From: Zingiber officinale
Lineage: Eukaryota > Streptophyta > Magnoliopsida > Zingiberales > Zingiberaceae
Assembly: GCF_018446385.1 (NCBI RefSeq)
Contig: NC_055986.1
Coordinates: forward strand, 25,530,302 to 25,594,301
Direction of reading: 5' to 3'
Length of the DNA stretch: 64,000 bases
Positions 1-10,008 of the stretch are shown here, in pieces; position 1 is the first letter of the stretch, and each line of letters opens with the position of its first letter. The translations under genes and the position numbers were made by a program. The notes under the pieces were generated by a model. The model did not search any database and was not told the DNA's origin. It was given only the letters and a program-made list of their open reading frames with translations.

Positions 1-246
1 ATTAATTTGATATAGCTAAATATAATTAAATAATATGTAAGTCAAGGGATTAGAGAGGTTAAGTACTAGAATTTAATTGTAATTGGAATTAATACAGCTG
101 CATCAGGGTGTTTAGGTGTTAATTTTGAGGATTCAGATTAGATTTATGTTCCATTTGTGAGTTTCCCCCAATTGATGGTTGGATAAAATCCTGATCAAGT
201 TGAGTTTGCCTTGTACTTAAACCTTGTGAAATCAGATTCAACTACA

Positions 247-341
247 GGTTATAATTAAACCATTGGTCAACCAAACTAAACCAGTTTGTTTCACATGGGA
301 AGAATGCTTTTTGGATATTTTTTTCCTTGTGTTTTTTCCTC
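247..341 (+). repeat. Direct repeat copy 1 (~95 bp)
   Basis: This segment begins GGTTATAA and reads through TTGGTCAAC, AACTAAACCAGTTTGTTTCAC, GGGAAGAATGCTTTTTGGAT to CCTTGTGTTTTTTCCTC. It is repeated with a few indels and substitutions at 651-737. The ~400-bp spacing suggests a local duplication or two copies of a small dispersed repeat. No coding potential is recognised. Confidence 0.8.
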
Positions 342-650
342 CCATAGTAGACTCTTTTTTCTTCAGTTGAGTTATAACAACTTCAGTGAAAGAAAGAACT
401 TGACTCAAAGGACAGCCGTTCGTGGATGGTACCCTACCCACATCAAATCACTTAACACTTCCAGGTACTCTAACCACTTCAACTCACTGAACACTTCTTG
501 GTGTAGGAACACACCACATCCACTCACTGATGAACCCAACCTGGACATAATCGAGATGGAAGAACATGTTCATGAGGGATGAGAGACTGGCATGTTCATG
601 ATGGATGAGAGAGGTGTGAGTTATAATCACTCCATCACCTAAAAAGATGA

Positions 651-737
651 GGTTATAACATTGGTCAACAGAACTAAACCAGTTTGTTTCACTTGGGAAG
701 AATGCTTTTTGGATATTTTCCCTTGTGTTTTTTCCTC
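651..737 (+). repeat. Direct repeat copy 2 (~87 bp)
   Basis: Second copy of the repeat at 247-341, in the same orientation. It differs by a small deletion after GGTTATAA and by a few substitutions, such as ACATGGG to ACTTGGG. The sequence after each copy diverges at once, so the unit ends near TTTTTTCCTC. Confidence 0.8.
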
Positions 738-1133
738 AAATGCTGTGATGTGTGCTGCTCTCTTCAATGTTCGCATGGAGATTGTATGGTATGCTAGTCT
801 CCCCTGATTATGGTGAGCTACTTGTGAATTCACGTTATGTTCCTCATTGAAGTTTTCCTTCTATATCTGAGGTAGATGAGTCTAGGTATACATTTTCCAT
901 AGCTGCGCAAGTGTCATTGACACAGGTATGGTGGAAGGTTGACAAGTCTGAGTATTGGAGACTTGTAGCTATCTTAACTGTTAGGCATTGTCTTGCTGAA
1001 ATTTTTGCTATTTCTTGTATCTACTCCCAAAATAAACTTAATTTGCTGATCAGTTGTGGGTTCATAGCATTGTACGTGTGGGATTTTCTTACTTATTAGA
1101 GTTTTTTTTAGTTTACATTTTGATCCTTGATGA

Positions 1134-1304
<171 letters not shown>

Positions 1305-2395
1305 TCTGCCTATTTTTTTCACTTCCAGCTCCATAATTCGTGCTTTGGAATTCATTTTGGATGCTTCAAAATTCCTCGTAGCTTCTTATATTGCTAAGAT
1401 GTTCACTCTACTGTTTACTACTGACTAAATGTTTGTGCTTGTTCACTTTAAAGATTGACCTTCTATCTTCCAAATTTTGAAACATCTCTTTTACATTGAT
1501 CTTGATCCTTTGATCTTATGATTTGTGGTATGCCCTTGCTCTATTTTGAGTGGATGGTTCTGAGTGGATGATATTTTAAGCATCTCTTTTAAGTTGCTAA
1601 AGTCGATATTTGGAATTTGTTTCTGTTACATGAATACAGGTCCTCTGGAGTCAAAATCTAAGAAAATAATATGATGAGCTTAGCAAAATTGTCCGTCTGA
1701 TATCGCTAGATCAAGGTCTTCAAACGTGTTTTGTTCAATATGGAAAATAAATAAATAAGGGGAACATTTTGTATGAGTAGATCTTTGTTACTCTTTTGCC
1801 AAAACAAAAAAAAAAAACTTAGGTGTTCCCCTTCATCAATTGTTACTTTTTTTAATCATTATTCTCTTCCTCTTTAATACAAAAAAATCTCTTTTAATCA
1901 AGTGTCCTTCCTTTAAAAAAATGAAAAAAAATCATGTTTTTTGTTCCTTAATTTAAAAATTTGCTCCCTCCCTCGGTTTTGGTTCCTCCAATCCCTCTTT
2001 TTCCAAAGTGATTTGAATTCGAAGATTGGTTTCGGTGAAAAAGCGGTTAATGATCTGTAGTCGCTGTTGGATTTCAAAACGTTGACCGGTTATTGGCGAA
2101 TTACAAATCAGACCGTTGCAACGCATTACTTTACTCGAATCAATTAACAAACGACCACCGCCCGAGCACACTCCCGAGTCATTGGCCCCCATTTTCCCCC
2201 ACCACACGCTTCTGCCCGGTTGGACACTGCACACGTGTCATTCCCGGTACAGACGGGTACCGAAACCAAGAGTGTCATTACGGAACCGTTTTCATTTCGA
2301 ACGCATGATTTTTTATTCGCCTATTAATTTTCAGCCTTCTGCTGGATGGGTTTGTTTCGAGTGAAGAAAGAGGGGGAAGGGAGTGGCGAAATCGG
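1305..2395. other. Intergenic / promoter region of the glutaredoxin-like gene
   Basis: This is AT-rich sequence with A and T homopolymer runs around 1805-1930, turning GC-richer from about 2090. It should contain the promoter and 5' UTR of the + strand gene that starts at 2396. I found no confident TATA box. An ATG at 2346 opens a different frame that overlaps the start of the main gene (see findings). No independent gene is seen. Confidence 0.5.
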
Positions 2396-3592
2396 ATGGG
2401 TTGCATCTCCTCTAGATTGCTTGCGGCCGCCGACCTTGGCGGTGATCTCTTGTTCTCCGGCGTTGATAAGGCTGACGCAGGCGGAGTCTGCCCCAACCAT
2501 TTCGTCTGTCTCACCTCCACCACTTACGGCGTCCTCAAACTTGACTATGTCGACGAGAAAGCCACTCCCGACTTTGAAGGTCTGCCGGGTCCGGACGTCG
2601 GACAAGGGGAGGCGAGACCGCCGGATTCCTCTCCGCAACCTGCTGAGAAGGAGGAGGATCGCCCTTCGGAGGTCATAGACGCACGGGAACTCATGGGGGA
2701 TCTCGTCGCCGAAACCCCCAGCAGGTCGCCGGCGCAGAGGAAGAAATCGCAGAAACCATCTCCCTCCGTGCGCCGTTCTCCGGAGGTTAGGAAGTGGTCC
2801 ATCGGAAAGGAGAATACTCCATTGCGGTCGGAGCGCAAAAGGTCGAATATCGACGCGCACCGTGCCGCCGATCCTTTCCGTTCCCTGGACAACACGCCGT
2901 GGACCAGCTTTGTTTCGGCGATGACGAGGAAACGTACCCCCGGTAGCGGAGGAGGGAGCAAAAAATCCGACAGAGGTTCCGACAACTCTCGGTCGAGACG
3001 GAGCTTGAGCCCCCTGTTCGATCCCGAACTCGTGGCTATGTTCGAGCTGGAGCACTGCGAGGAGGGGAAGAATATTAAGAAAACAGAGCACGATAAGGTC
3101 TTTGAAGTTGCTACTTTGCTTCAGTCCTACGAGCGCAAGTGTCCCGAAGGAGGCGAGAACTCGGTTGTCCTCTACACCACCACGCTCAGGGGCATCAGAA
3201 AGACCTTTGAGGATTGCAACACGGTCAGATCGCTGATCGAGTCCTACGGCGTTGGCATTGTGGAGAGGGACATCTCCATGGACTGCGGGTACAGGGAGGA
3301 GCTGCGGATGCTGATGGGGAAGAAGGAGGTCAAGGTCCCTATGGTCTTCATCAAGGGCCGGTATATCGGTGGCCTGGAAGAGATAGCTAGATTGGATGAC
3401 GAAGCAAAATTGGAGCTTTTGCTGGAGGGGTTACCGAGTGCGGCCAAGTGGTGCGAGGGCTGCGGCGGACTGCGGTTCGTCATGTGCATGGACTGCAATG
3501 GCAGCTGCAAGGTGTTGGATTCCCAGAAGAACAAAGTGGAGTGTGGAGAATGCAATGAGAATGGCTTGATCCACTGCCCCATATGCTGTTAA
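2396..3592 (+). CDS. Glutaredoxin domain protein with C-terminal zinc-finger (GRXCR1-like, plant At5g39865/At3g28850 type)
   Basis: A single-exon gene of 398 aa. The N-terminus MGCISSRLL has Gly2 for myristoylation and Cys3 for palmitoylation, so membrane anchoring is likely. A long low-complexity Ser/Arg/Pro-rich region follows. The glutaredoxin-like fold spans about 257-347: it starts VVLYTTTLRGIRKTFEDC, has VP at 314-315 (cis-Pro) and GRYIGG ending at Gly326 (glutathione-side loop). The usual CPYC/CxxC active site is absent and replaced by TLRG, which is characteristic of this family, so classical disulfide reductase activity is doubtful. The C-terminus carries paired CxxC motifs (C353/C356, C364/C367, C383/C386, C394/C397) typical of its DnaJ-like cysteine-rich tail and probably binds zinc. 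The exact cellular role is unknown. ATG 2396 is chosen because the MGC lipidation signal is family-typical. Confidence 0.93.
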   Translation: MGCISSRLLAAADLGGDLLFSGVDKADAGGVCPNHFVCLTSTTYGVLKLDYVDEKATPDFEGLPGPDVGQGEARPPDSSPQPAEKEEDRPSEVIDARELMGDLVAETPSRSPAQRKKSQKPSPSVRRSPEVRKWSIGKENTPLRSERKRSNIDAHRAADPFRSLDNTPWTSFVSAMTRKRTPGSGGGSKKSDRGSDNSRSRRSLSPLFDPELVAMFELEHCEEGKNIKKTEHDKVFEVATLLQSYERKCPEGGENSVVLYTTTLRGIRKTFEDCNTVRSLIESYGVGIVERDISMDCGYREELRMLMGKKEVKVPMVFIKGRYIGGLEEIARLDDEAKLELLLEGLPSAAKWCEGCGGLRFVMCMDCNGSCKVLDSQKNKVECGECNENGLIHCPICC

Positions 3593-4022
3593 GAACAGAT
3601 GGAGAACCAAAACCCCTTTTTCTTTCTGCGATATATTTGAGGTTTGACTCACTCACCTTGTGTCGATCAAAGGATTAATTGCTTTATATTAACTCAATAG
3701 GCAGCAGGAGTTATTTATCATTTATCAACTTCTTCTATCCAAAAGCTGAGCCTAAGTTAACTCATGGTAGAAGTGATGCAAATATGCAACTTCAAGGAAA
3801 ATGAGCATGATGTGTAGCTAAAAAGTACTTGGTGGTTTTCCTTAAATCCAAAAAGAAACTGAGACCGCAATATTACTCCACATTTCCCGGAGCGCATTAC
3901 ATATCTTGAATGACCTGTACCCAGCGTAGGGCCATTAAGTAGTTTCGAGGACTATTGAACTCAAAACTACCTGATGACATTTCTCAACTCCAAAATGTAG
4001 ACTAAAATCATATTACTAGTTC
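3593..4022. other. 3' flank of the glutaredoxin-like gene with degenerate repeats
   Basis: AT-rich sequence that should contain the 3' UTR and polyadenylation site of the gene ending at 3592. From about 3870 a loosely repeated ~120-140-bp pattern appears (the GGAGCRCATT..CATRTC..GAATGAC type of phrase) and continues into the inverted repeat at 4023. No gene is seen. Confidence 0.4.
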
Positions 4023-4945
4023 CCATATTCTCAGGAGCACATTTCAAAGTCATGGATTCTTGATATGCAAATATCTAAAATTATTTGATGGTCTTTCTTA
4101 ACTCTATACCACAAACTAGTAACCATGTTAGTACTCTTCACACTCCCAAAATCATATATGTGCTTTGATTCATGTAAGTTACATTTATAAAGCAAATCTT
4201 CTTGTTGGCCTTTTTACATTGTAAGTTTGTAATTGAGTAGAGAACTAAAGCTTCCTAGAAGGATATCAAACCAACCTTATAATTAAGATCTAGACTATTG
4301 AAGTTATCAGGGACTATTTTCATAATAGTTGGGCTGACTTCATGATTTCAAGGGAGGATTACTTGCCTATGTTTATTGAAAACAAGCAGGTTACATGAAC
4401 AATGAGGGTCTTTTCACTAGCCACCTTATAGGAGTAGAAACATAGCAGATTTTGACGGATGGAGACATTGAGAGTTTATGAATTGGATGAGATGAAAGGA
4501 TTTGCAGGTTGATCAGTTTGGCAAGGGTAAAACAATGACTACAGGTGGTTAGGAGTTTCTTTTTGAAAATTGAAAACAGGGGTAAGAATTTGCAACTAAT
4601 TAAAATGTGCATGTGAATTTGCCTTGCATGGTGCCACCGACTAGAATTTCAAACCGATGAAAATAGTCCCTCATAACTTCAAAAGCCTAGATCTTTGTTA
4701 TAAGGTTAGTTCGATGTCCTTCTAAGAAGCTTTAGTTCTCTACTCAGCTACAAACTTATAATATGAAAAGGCTACCAAGAAGATTTGCTTTACGCACGCA
4801 ACTTCCATGACTCAAAGCACATATATGATTTTGAGAGTGTGGAGAATAATAACATGGTGCTAATTTGTGATTTGGAGTTGAGAAAGATCATCAAATAGTT
4901 TTAGATATTTGCATATCAGTCATCCATGACTTGAAAGAACATGAG
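4023..4945. repeat. Large foldback (inverted repeat) element
   Basis: Left arm about 4023-4323 and right arm about 4657-4945 are imperfect reverse complements of each other along nearly their whole length. For example, TGATATGCAAATATCTAAAA near 4061 pairs with TTTTAGATATTTGCATATCA near 4900, and GGGACTATTTTCAT at 4310 pairs with ATGAAAATAGTCCC at 4657. The spacer is about 333 bp. No transposase is visible. It may be a non-autonomous foldback or MITE-like element, or an inverted duplication; transcription would give a long hairpin RNA. The arms have diverged by roughly 10-20 percent by eye. Confidence 0.8.
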
Positions 4946-6237
4946 AAATAGTAAAGGGCAAAATGCTCTTCGTGATTTATCTGCTTGTATCTTGTCTTGG
5001 GGTCGATGATACTGTACTGTTTGGTGTGTGATATCACTTTTTTACTCCAATTTACACGCACAACAAAGAGAAAAACAAACTCATCCAATTATTTACAATT
5101 TGGAGCTTCATCAGTTCTTTATACTATTTTCTTCATGTCTAATTTCGATGTTGTATCAACCTGTACAGAATTGCAAAGACAAGGTAGCAAAGTGTGACTA
5201 AAAAGAAGCAATTGAAGTTACAAAGCAAAGGAAGAGTTTCTGCATCGCTTCTCTAGCCAGTGTCGAGTGGTAGAGCTATCTCCCACATGTCACTGTGATC
5301 AAGACACAACATTGTCTCTTAACTAATTATTTTTTAGAGTTCTGACCACTGAACCCAATGGCTACTGTTTTGAATACTTAACTAAGATCTTTGATTATGG
5401 TCGATTATGTAGATACACTTAAAATTTACTGTCTTTACTGTTTCTTCAACCAGCAATTCAATTTATTCCTTATGGTGTCTTGTAGTTGAGTTAATTTCCA
5501 AAACACTGCCGAGACGAAGTTAAAACAAGCCACTCAAAAAGTCAAAATGCTAAAATCACGTCACTTTACTGATGTTGGTGGGGTTTGCACTCGCAGGGGG
5601 GAATGGGCAAGTTCCAGATCCATAAAGCAAAGGAGTCAACCAATGCCAAGATTATATTCCCCTATTGCCTGCCACATCATTCAAGATCGGTATGCATAAT
5701 TTTGAAATATTCCATATGCTTCTCCTCTCAATTTCTTTTCCTCCAGGCATTTGAATGCAGTGGTGTTTGTTAACTGTCCTTTAGGAGAGATTCTTCAAGA
5801 AAACGTAAGGGATAGACTTATCTTGATCTTGCTCAGTAGGGTTCTGTGATATTTTACTCCCTCTGGCAATACCTTATTCTCAAATGATAATTTATAAGAT
5901 TCATATGGTCGTATCAAATAGGTCGGGCTACTGACAACACTATGCTAAAACTCAGATTGTATCGTGTCGCGACTAGCCAAAAGATATGATCATGTTGTGA
6001 GACGTGCAGGGCTGAGCAGAACTCGTATGGTCTGGGTTGAATATAACTGGACAAAAATAGTGTCTGATTTTTCTATTAAAACGGTTAGTTTGAAAGTATT
6101 TTTGCCCGCTAAATATGCTAAATTGATCTTAACAAAATTTTATTTTATTTTTTATGATTATCGACTTGAGCAACAACGGTTCACTTGTGGGTCGTGACTT
6201 GAAGTATGGTTCCACAATCCTTGATTTGCCCATTATA
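4946..6237. other. Intergenic stretch, no gene recognised
   Basis: AT-rich sequence. Short open frames (4985-5197, 5585-5773, 5964-6197) show no domain, repeat pattern or credible start context. A GT..AG pair around 5691-5748 could mimic an intron, but the flanking frames give no recognisable protein. Nothing else is supported. Confidence 0.5.
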
Positions 6238-6480
6238 TGATTTTGATACTTTTCATCTAGTGAATTTATTCAAGAAAATTATCTAAAGTATCTCAATTTT
6301 GTACATAAATTATAATTTTTTAATATTTTTTTACCTTATCAATGCATTTAATTTTTTTTCCAACTTAGATCCCTAAAAAAAACTAGATGATATAAAGTAA
6401 AAACATTATAATTTATGCACGGAATTGATTTATTTATTTTTTTTGGATGAATTTACTAGATGAAAGTCATTGAAATCGAT
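6238..6480. mobile_element. MITE-like element with ~75-bp terminal inverted repeats
   Basis: The left end (from about 6238, GATTTTGATACTTTTCATCT) is the reverse complement of the right end (ATGAAAGTCATTGAAATCG, about 6460-6478). Complementarity continues inward through CTAGTGAATTTATTCA, ACATAAATTATAAT and the matching right-arm sequence to about 6318/6397. The whole unit is ~240 bp, AT-rich and non-coding. This shape fits a miniature inverted-repeat transposon. The superfamily cannot be assigned because no clean target duplication is visible. Confidence 0.65.
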
Positions 6481-7081
6481 TTAATTGGCAAATTTAAAAA
6501 AAGAACCATTAAAAGTAGGAGACTCATATATCACATGCTAATTATATTAACATCTTCCTTTTATTAACACTCACCCATGTTTATTTTAATATTAATTCTT
6601 ATTATTTATTCATCTAACTTTATTCTTTTTACTAAAAATTTATTTTTAAGTTTTTTTTATATATGGACCGCGATTAATGTATTAGTATTATAACAGCCAC
6701 TGTGAGTTAACAGTTTATAACCCCTATGTACTAACTGCTCTTATCACGGGTGAGATGTCATCAGTATCCTTTAAAAACATTAAATTAAAATTAATTAAAG
6801 TAAAAAAAATGTAATATTGTCTATTCTAAATGACTTAGTATCATCAGTCCAATAATAAAATATAGATAAATTAATTATAAAAATATTTTATCCTACCACA
6901 ATAATTCTTTATATGAAAAAAATCTATCATTCAATGAGATATTTTTAATCAATTAAAAATTAATCTCAAAATCTATAAAAGTAAAAACACATAGCAACGG
7001 TGTTAACCAGTGGAGGCTATTAAATTAAAATTATTACGCCACCACATTTGTCTTTTTCCCAAATTATGTGAAGAAGTAAGT
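6481..7081. other. AT-rich intergenic stretch
   Basis: Very AT-rich sequence with no open frame of note, between the MITE-like element and the short hairpin element at 7082. No gene or RNA is recognised. Confidence 0.5.
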
Positions 7082-7236
7082 TCGATTCTACTTATACAAA
7101 TACTACTTAAATCCACCCAGATAGTGCCATGTGTACATCAAATATCCACTTATATATGTTTTTAATAAAAAAATGGATATTTTGTACCCATGGCACTAAC
7201 TGAGTGGGTTCAAATTGTGTAGGTACAGATAGGATT
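7082..7236. mobile_element. Short hairpin (MITE-like) element
   Basis: CCACCCAGATAGTGCCATG (about 7107-7131) is an inverted copy of CATGGCACTAACTGAGTGG (about 7189-7208). Pairing extends inward through ATCAAATATCCA / TGGATATTTTG and outward through the flanking ~25 bp with mismatches. The loop is AT-rich. The element lies ~145 bp downstream of the stop codon of the minus-strand ANTH gene, so it may fall in that gene's 3' UTR or terminator region. Confidence 0.6.
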
Positions 7237-7379
7237 GACTCACATGTGAAGAAGTTAAAATTAATGTACCACATCACGCTAAAATTTGGCATCGGATCGT
7301 AATTAAAATCCCAATAAAAAAATCATTAAGGCAAAGTCTCTTTCCAGACGAGAACTAGGAAAAGTTCTTCAGGCCTCGA

Positions 7380-8513
7380 TCACTTGGAACTAGACAACTC
7401 TATCGATTCCGATCGATCACCTTGTGCAGGCACATCGTCCACAAGCGATAAGCGACAAGCTTGAGAGCCTCCTCCTCCTCCTCCTTCTTCTTCCTCGAAC
7501 ACCACCCACACCGTGCTTATCGTCGTCTCCAATTTCTTCCAGAACAGGGCGCTCGACGACTCCTTCCCGCACCCATTACTTCCTCTGTTGCATTCTCCGT
7601 CGGATGACGTCGGAACCCGGCTCCTGTGCTCGATCGAAGCCACCTCCGCTGCTGTGATGAACCGGACGTAGGGATAGTCCAAATGGCTCTTCCCGATCAC
7701 GTCAGCCGTGCTCCTCTTGCAGCTCTCGTAGAAATCATAGAGGCTCGGCGTTTGCGCGCACGCCCTGCGCAGGATCTCCGCCGCCGAACTCTTCGATCGC
7801 TCGTCGAGCTCGGGGTAGCCGGCGATCACAGCTTCCACCTCATCGGAGAAGCTCTCGTACACCCTGATGCTCTCCCTCACCACAATGTTGAACGCCGATT
7901 GCATGGCTCGGCTCGCGGCCGACGTGTTCTCCGGCAGGCAAACCATCGCCCGGTCGAGAAAAGTTTGACTTTTGCGCAGGCTGTACAAAGCCGCTTTTTC
8001 CGGTGGTCTAGACGCAGGGAGCTTCGCCGGACGCAGACCGCCCGCCGGATCGATCGCCCAGCCGAGCCTCTCCTCTACGAACGCCGCGTAGCAGAGGAGG
8101 AACCCATTTCTCCCCGCCGCCCACCGGGCGGCGACCAGGTCCACCTTGAGCTCGCCGCACGCCCACATCCCGCGCAGGTCCTGCTCGAAGTACCGGTCGC
8201 CTCCGCGGAGCAGCCGGTGGAGCAGCAGCAGCGTCTTGACCGCCGCCGCGTCGTCGTCCTGGCCGGCGGCCGCAAGGCGCGCCGAGAGCCGCCGGGAGAG
8301 GAAAGTGATCGACCCCGGAGCGTTAGAGACGAGGAAGAGTATCTCGTGCACCAGCTCCTCTCCGGCGCCGTGCTTGCTGCTGCCGTCGATGCACCGGGAC
8401 ACGGCTGCATCGATCTCCGCGAGCACGCTCCTGTCGCCAGCCATGTCTCGAGGTCCCGTAGCTTGGTCGATGAACGAGCTCAACGCTGCCAAAAGCTTGC
8501 ACTTCACCTTCAT
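7380..8513 (-). CDS. ANTH domain protein, clathrin assembly (CALM/AP180, PICALM) family
   Basis: A single-exon, very GC-rich gene of 377 aa. The ANTH fold covers roughly residues 25-290: helix-rich segments LVHEILFLVSNAPGSITFLS (55-74), VKTLLLLHRLLRGGDRYF (92-109), then RESIRVYESFSDEV (213-226) and PSLYDFYESCKRS (256-268). These match the plant At1g14686/At4g40080 subgroup of small ANTH proteins. Such proteins bind PI(4,5)P2 and act as adaptors at clathrin-coated membranes. The tail (300-377) is low complexity with an acidic/Gly-rich patch (EEEEGGGGGG), and I see no NPF or DLL clathrin/EH motif. An open frame extends six codons upstream, but its first codon at 8531 is GTG, so the first true ATG at 8513 (MKVKCKLLAALSS) is chosen. 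The lysine-rich lipid-binding motif of AP180 is degenerate here. Confidence 0.92.
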   Translation of the reverse strand: MKVKCKLLAALSSFIDQATGPRDMAGDRSVLAEIDAAVSRCIDGSSKHGAGEELVHEILFLVSNAPGSITFLSRRLSARLAAAGQDDDAAAVKTLLLLHRLLRGGDRYFEQDLRGMWACGELKVDLVAARWAAGRNGFLLCYAAFVEERLGWAIDPAGGLRPAKLPASRPPEKAALYSLRKSQTFLDRAMVCLPENTSAASRAMQSAFNIVVRESIRVYESFSDEVEAVIAGYPELDERSKSSAAEILRRACAQTPSLYDFYESCKRSTADVIGKSHLDYPYVRFITAAEVASIEHRSRVPTSSDGECNRGSNGCGKESSSALFWKKLETTISTVWVVFEEEEGGGGGGSQACRLSLVDDVPAQGDRSESIELSSSK

Positions 8514-9349
8514 CTCAAGAAAGATGACCACTACACTCCTATAACCAGTAACATCTCATGCCGCTCTGCTCGCAATTGCAAGAATAAATCCTGATGAAGA
8601 AGGCGGTCTGTGCCCAGAAAACTATTGACAGAAAAGAAAGGAAACCACATTAAGATCTTTACTAATCATATTCCCAAGTCAACTCTCGGTGGGCGGAATC
8701 CAGTTCGTGGGGAATTGGATTCTCATTCATCAAAATCTTCTCCTATTAGCATGAACAATTGAGTTTGACTCAGAGACCTCTTTTTTCTTTTCATTTCTGA
8801 TCTGGATTCCCAGAAACATATCTCAGAAAGAGAACATGGCAGGGGAATGAAGAACAATAAATTCTTTGGGTTTGTCTACTCTCCCACTTGCTCAGCAATA
8901 TTCCCCTATATAATTAACCTCGTATCTACTGGATCCGCACTATTTAGAACTATGAACGATAGGTCTTCGGTTGTTTAAGAGATTTGAACAGAAAGAACTC
9001 AGAGCAACACTAAGAAAACAATATCACATAGACATGTTCAGATTGGATGCATGAGAGTTTGTATGATAAGTGGCGTTAATTTAGATTAGAGGGAATAGCA
9101 AGTTTTTCTGTGAATCAAATTATTAGACAATCAATTTATAGGTGTTGATGCGGCGGACTTCTGGAAGTCCCCATGTGTTCCATATAGTTAAAAATAGTGG
9201 TCAGCTGGTCAGTTAAAGTCAAAGTTAATCTACATGACCCAAAAGGAATTGGCCATAGCCTAGATGAGAGTGTGGTCTAATCAAACCAATTCAAAACACT
9301 CATCTCAAATATTCGAGTTTGATTAAAGACAAGTTAGTTATCATATCTC
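8514..9349. other. Upstream (promoter) region of the ANTH gene
   Basis: No open frame of note. A TATATAATTA string at 8907-8916 reads as a TATA-like box on the minus strand, about 390 bp upstream of the ANTH ATG. It is a candidate only. The rest is ordinary AT-rich intergenic sequence. Confidence 0.35.
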
Positions 9350-9354
9350 TTAGA

Positions 9355-9800
9355 TCCCGACATCATCCGAATCTTATCCTCAAATCCTAACTCACCTGAG
9401 CCTCAGTTTTAGATCACGACATCACTTGGATTTTAGTCTCAGCCTTAGATACCGGCATCACCCGGGCCTCAGTCTCAGATCTTGACATTACTCGAGCCTC
9501 AGTCTCAATTTTAAATCTCGGCATCATCCAAACCTCAGTCTAAAATCCTAGCATCAATTTCGGTTCCAAACATCATTCAAGTCTTGACCTCAACTATCAA
9601 CATCCTCTTTGTTTCAGTATCATATGTCAGCATCCTATCTTGGCCTCAATCGCCGGCACCCTTCACGCCTCAGGTTTAGATCCTGACATCCTATCTCGAC
9701 CTTAATCACTAACATCCCCTATACTTCAGTCTCAAATCCAAGCATTGTTCTTGTTTCGGCCTCAGTCGTCGTCTATCCTCAAGGTCACTCAACCTCAATC
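9355..9800. repeat. Degenerate short-period tandem repeat
   Basis: Roughly ten units of about 40-50 bp repeat the phrase 'CCTCAGTCT-(C)AGATC-CYGRCATCA-YYC-GRG', for example around 9410, 9460, 9500 and 9650. Units are diverged and variable in length. There is no open frame. It abuts an unclassified repeat-like segment up to 10008, so it could be part of an old transposon; this was not resolved. Confidence 0.6.
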
Positions 9801-10008
9801 TTATTCCCTTGTCCTTCTGTTAGACTTACACCCTACGATTAGGTGCATGTGGGAGTGGCATAATCGCCTCATTATGAACAACGATGGGGAATATTCTATA
9901 ACACATCACACCGTGTGAATGGAGAAGCAATTATACGGTTGTTAGATCTAGTTTCCTAGATGCCCTCCTTCCAATACTTGACACCGGATGAAAGGAGGCG
10001 TAGCTAAC
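9801..10008. other. Unclassified stretch before the first LTR
   Basis: Non-coding sequence between the short-period repeat and the LTR beginning at 10009. It ends in CTAAC, which would be the left target duplication of that LTR; the matching right copy was not found because of the nested insertion. No gene is seen. Confidence 0.35.

Noticed and set aside
2324..3091. 255-codon minus-strand frame over the glutaredoxin-like gene
   Set aside because: Antisense shadow; the + strand frame has a recognisable family, lipidation signal and zinc motifs.
5585..5773. Small two-exon gene with a GT..AG intron
   Set aside because: No recognisable protein on either side of the supposed intron and no conserved start.
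8514..8531. N-terminal extension of the ANTH protein to 8531
   Set aside because: The codon at 8531 is GTG, not ATG. The first ATG is at 8513 and gives a family-like N-terminus.
7626..8594. 322-codon open frame on + opposite the ANTH gene
   Set aside because: Antisense shadow of a GC-rich gene. The minus frame has the ANTH fold and the plus frame is Arg-rich with no domain.
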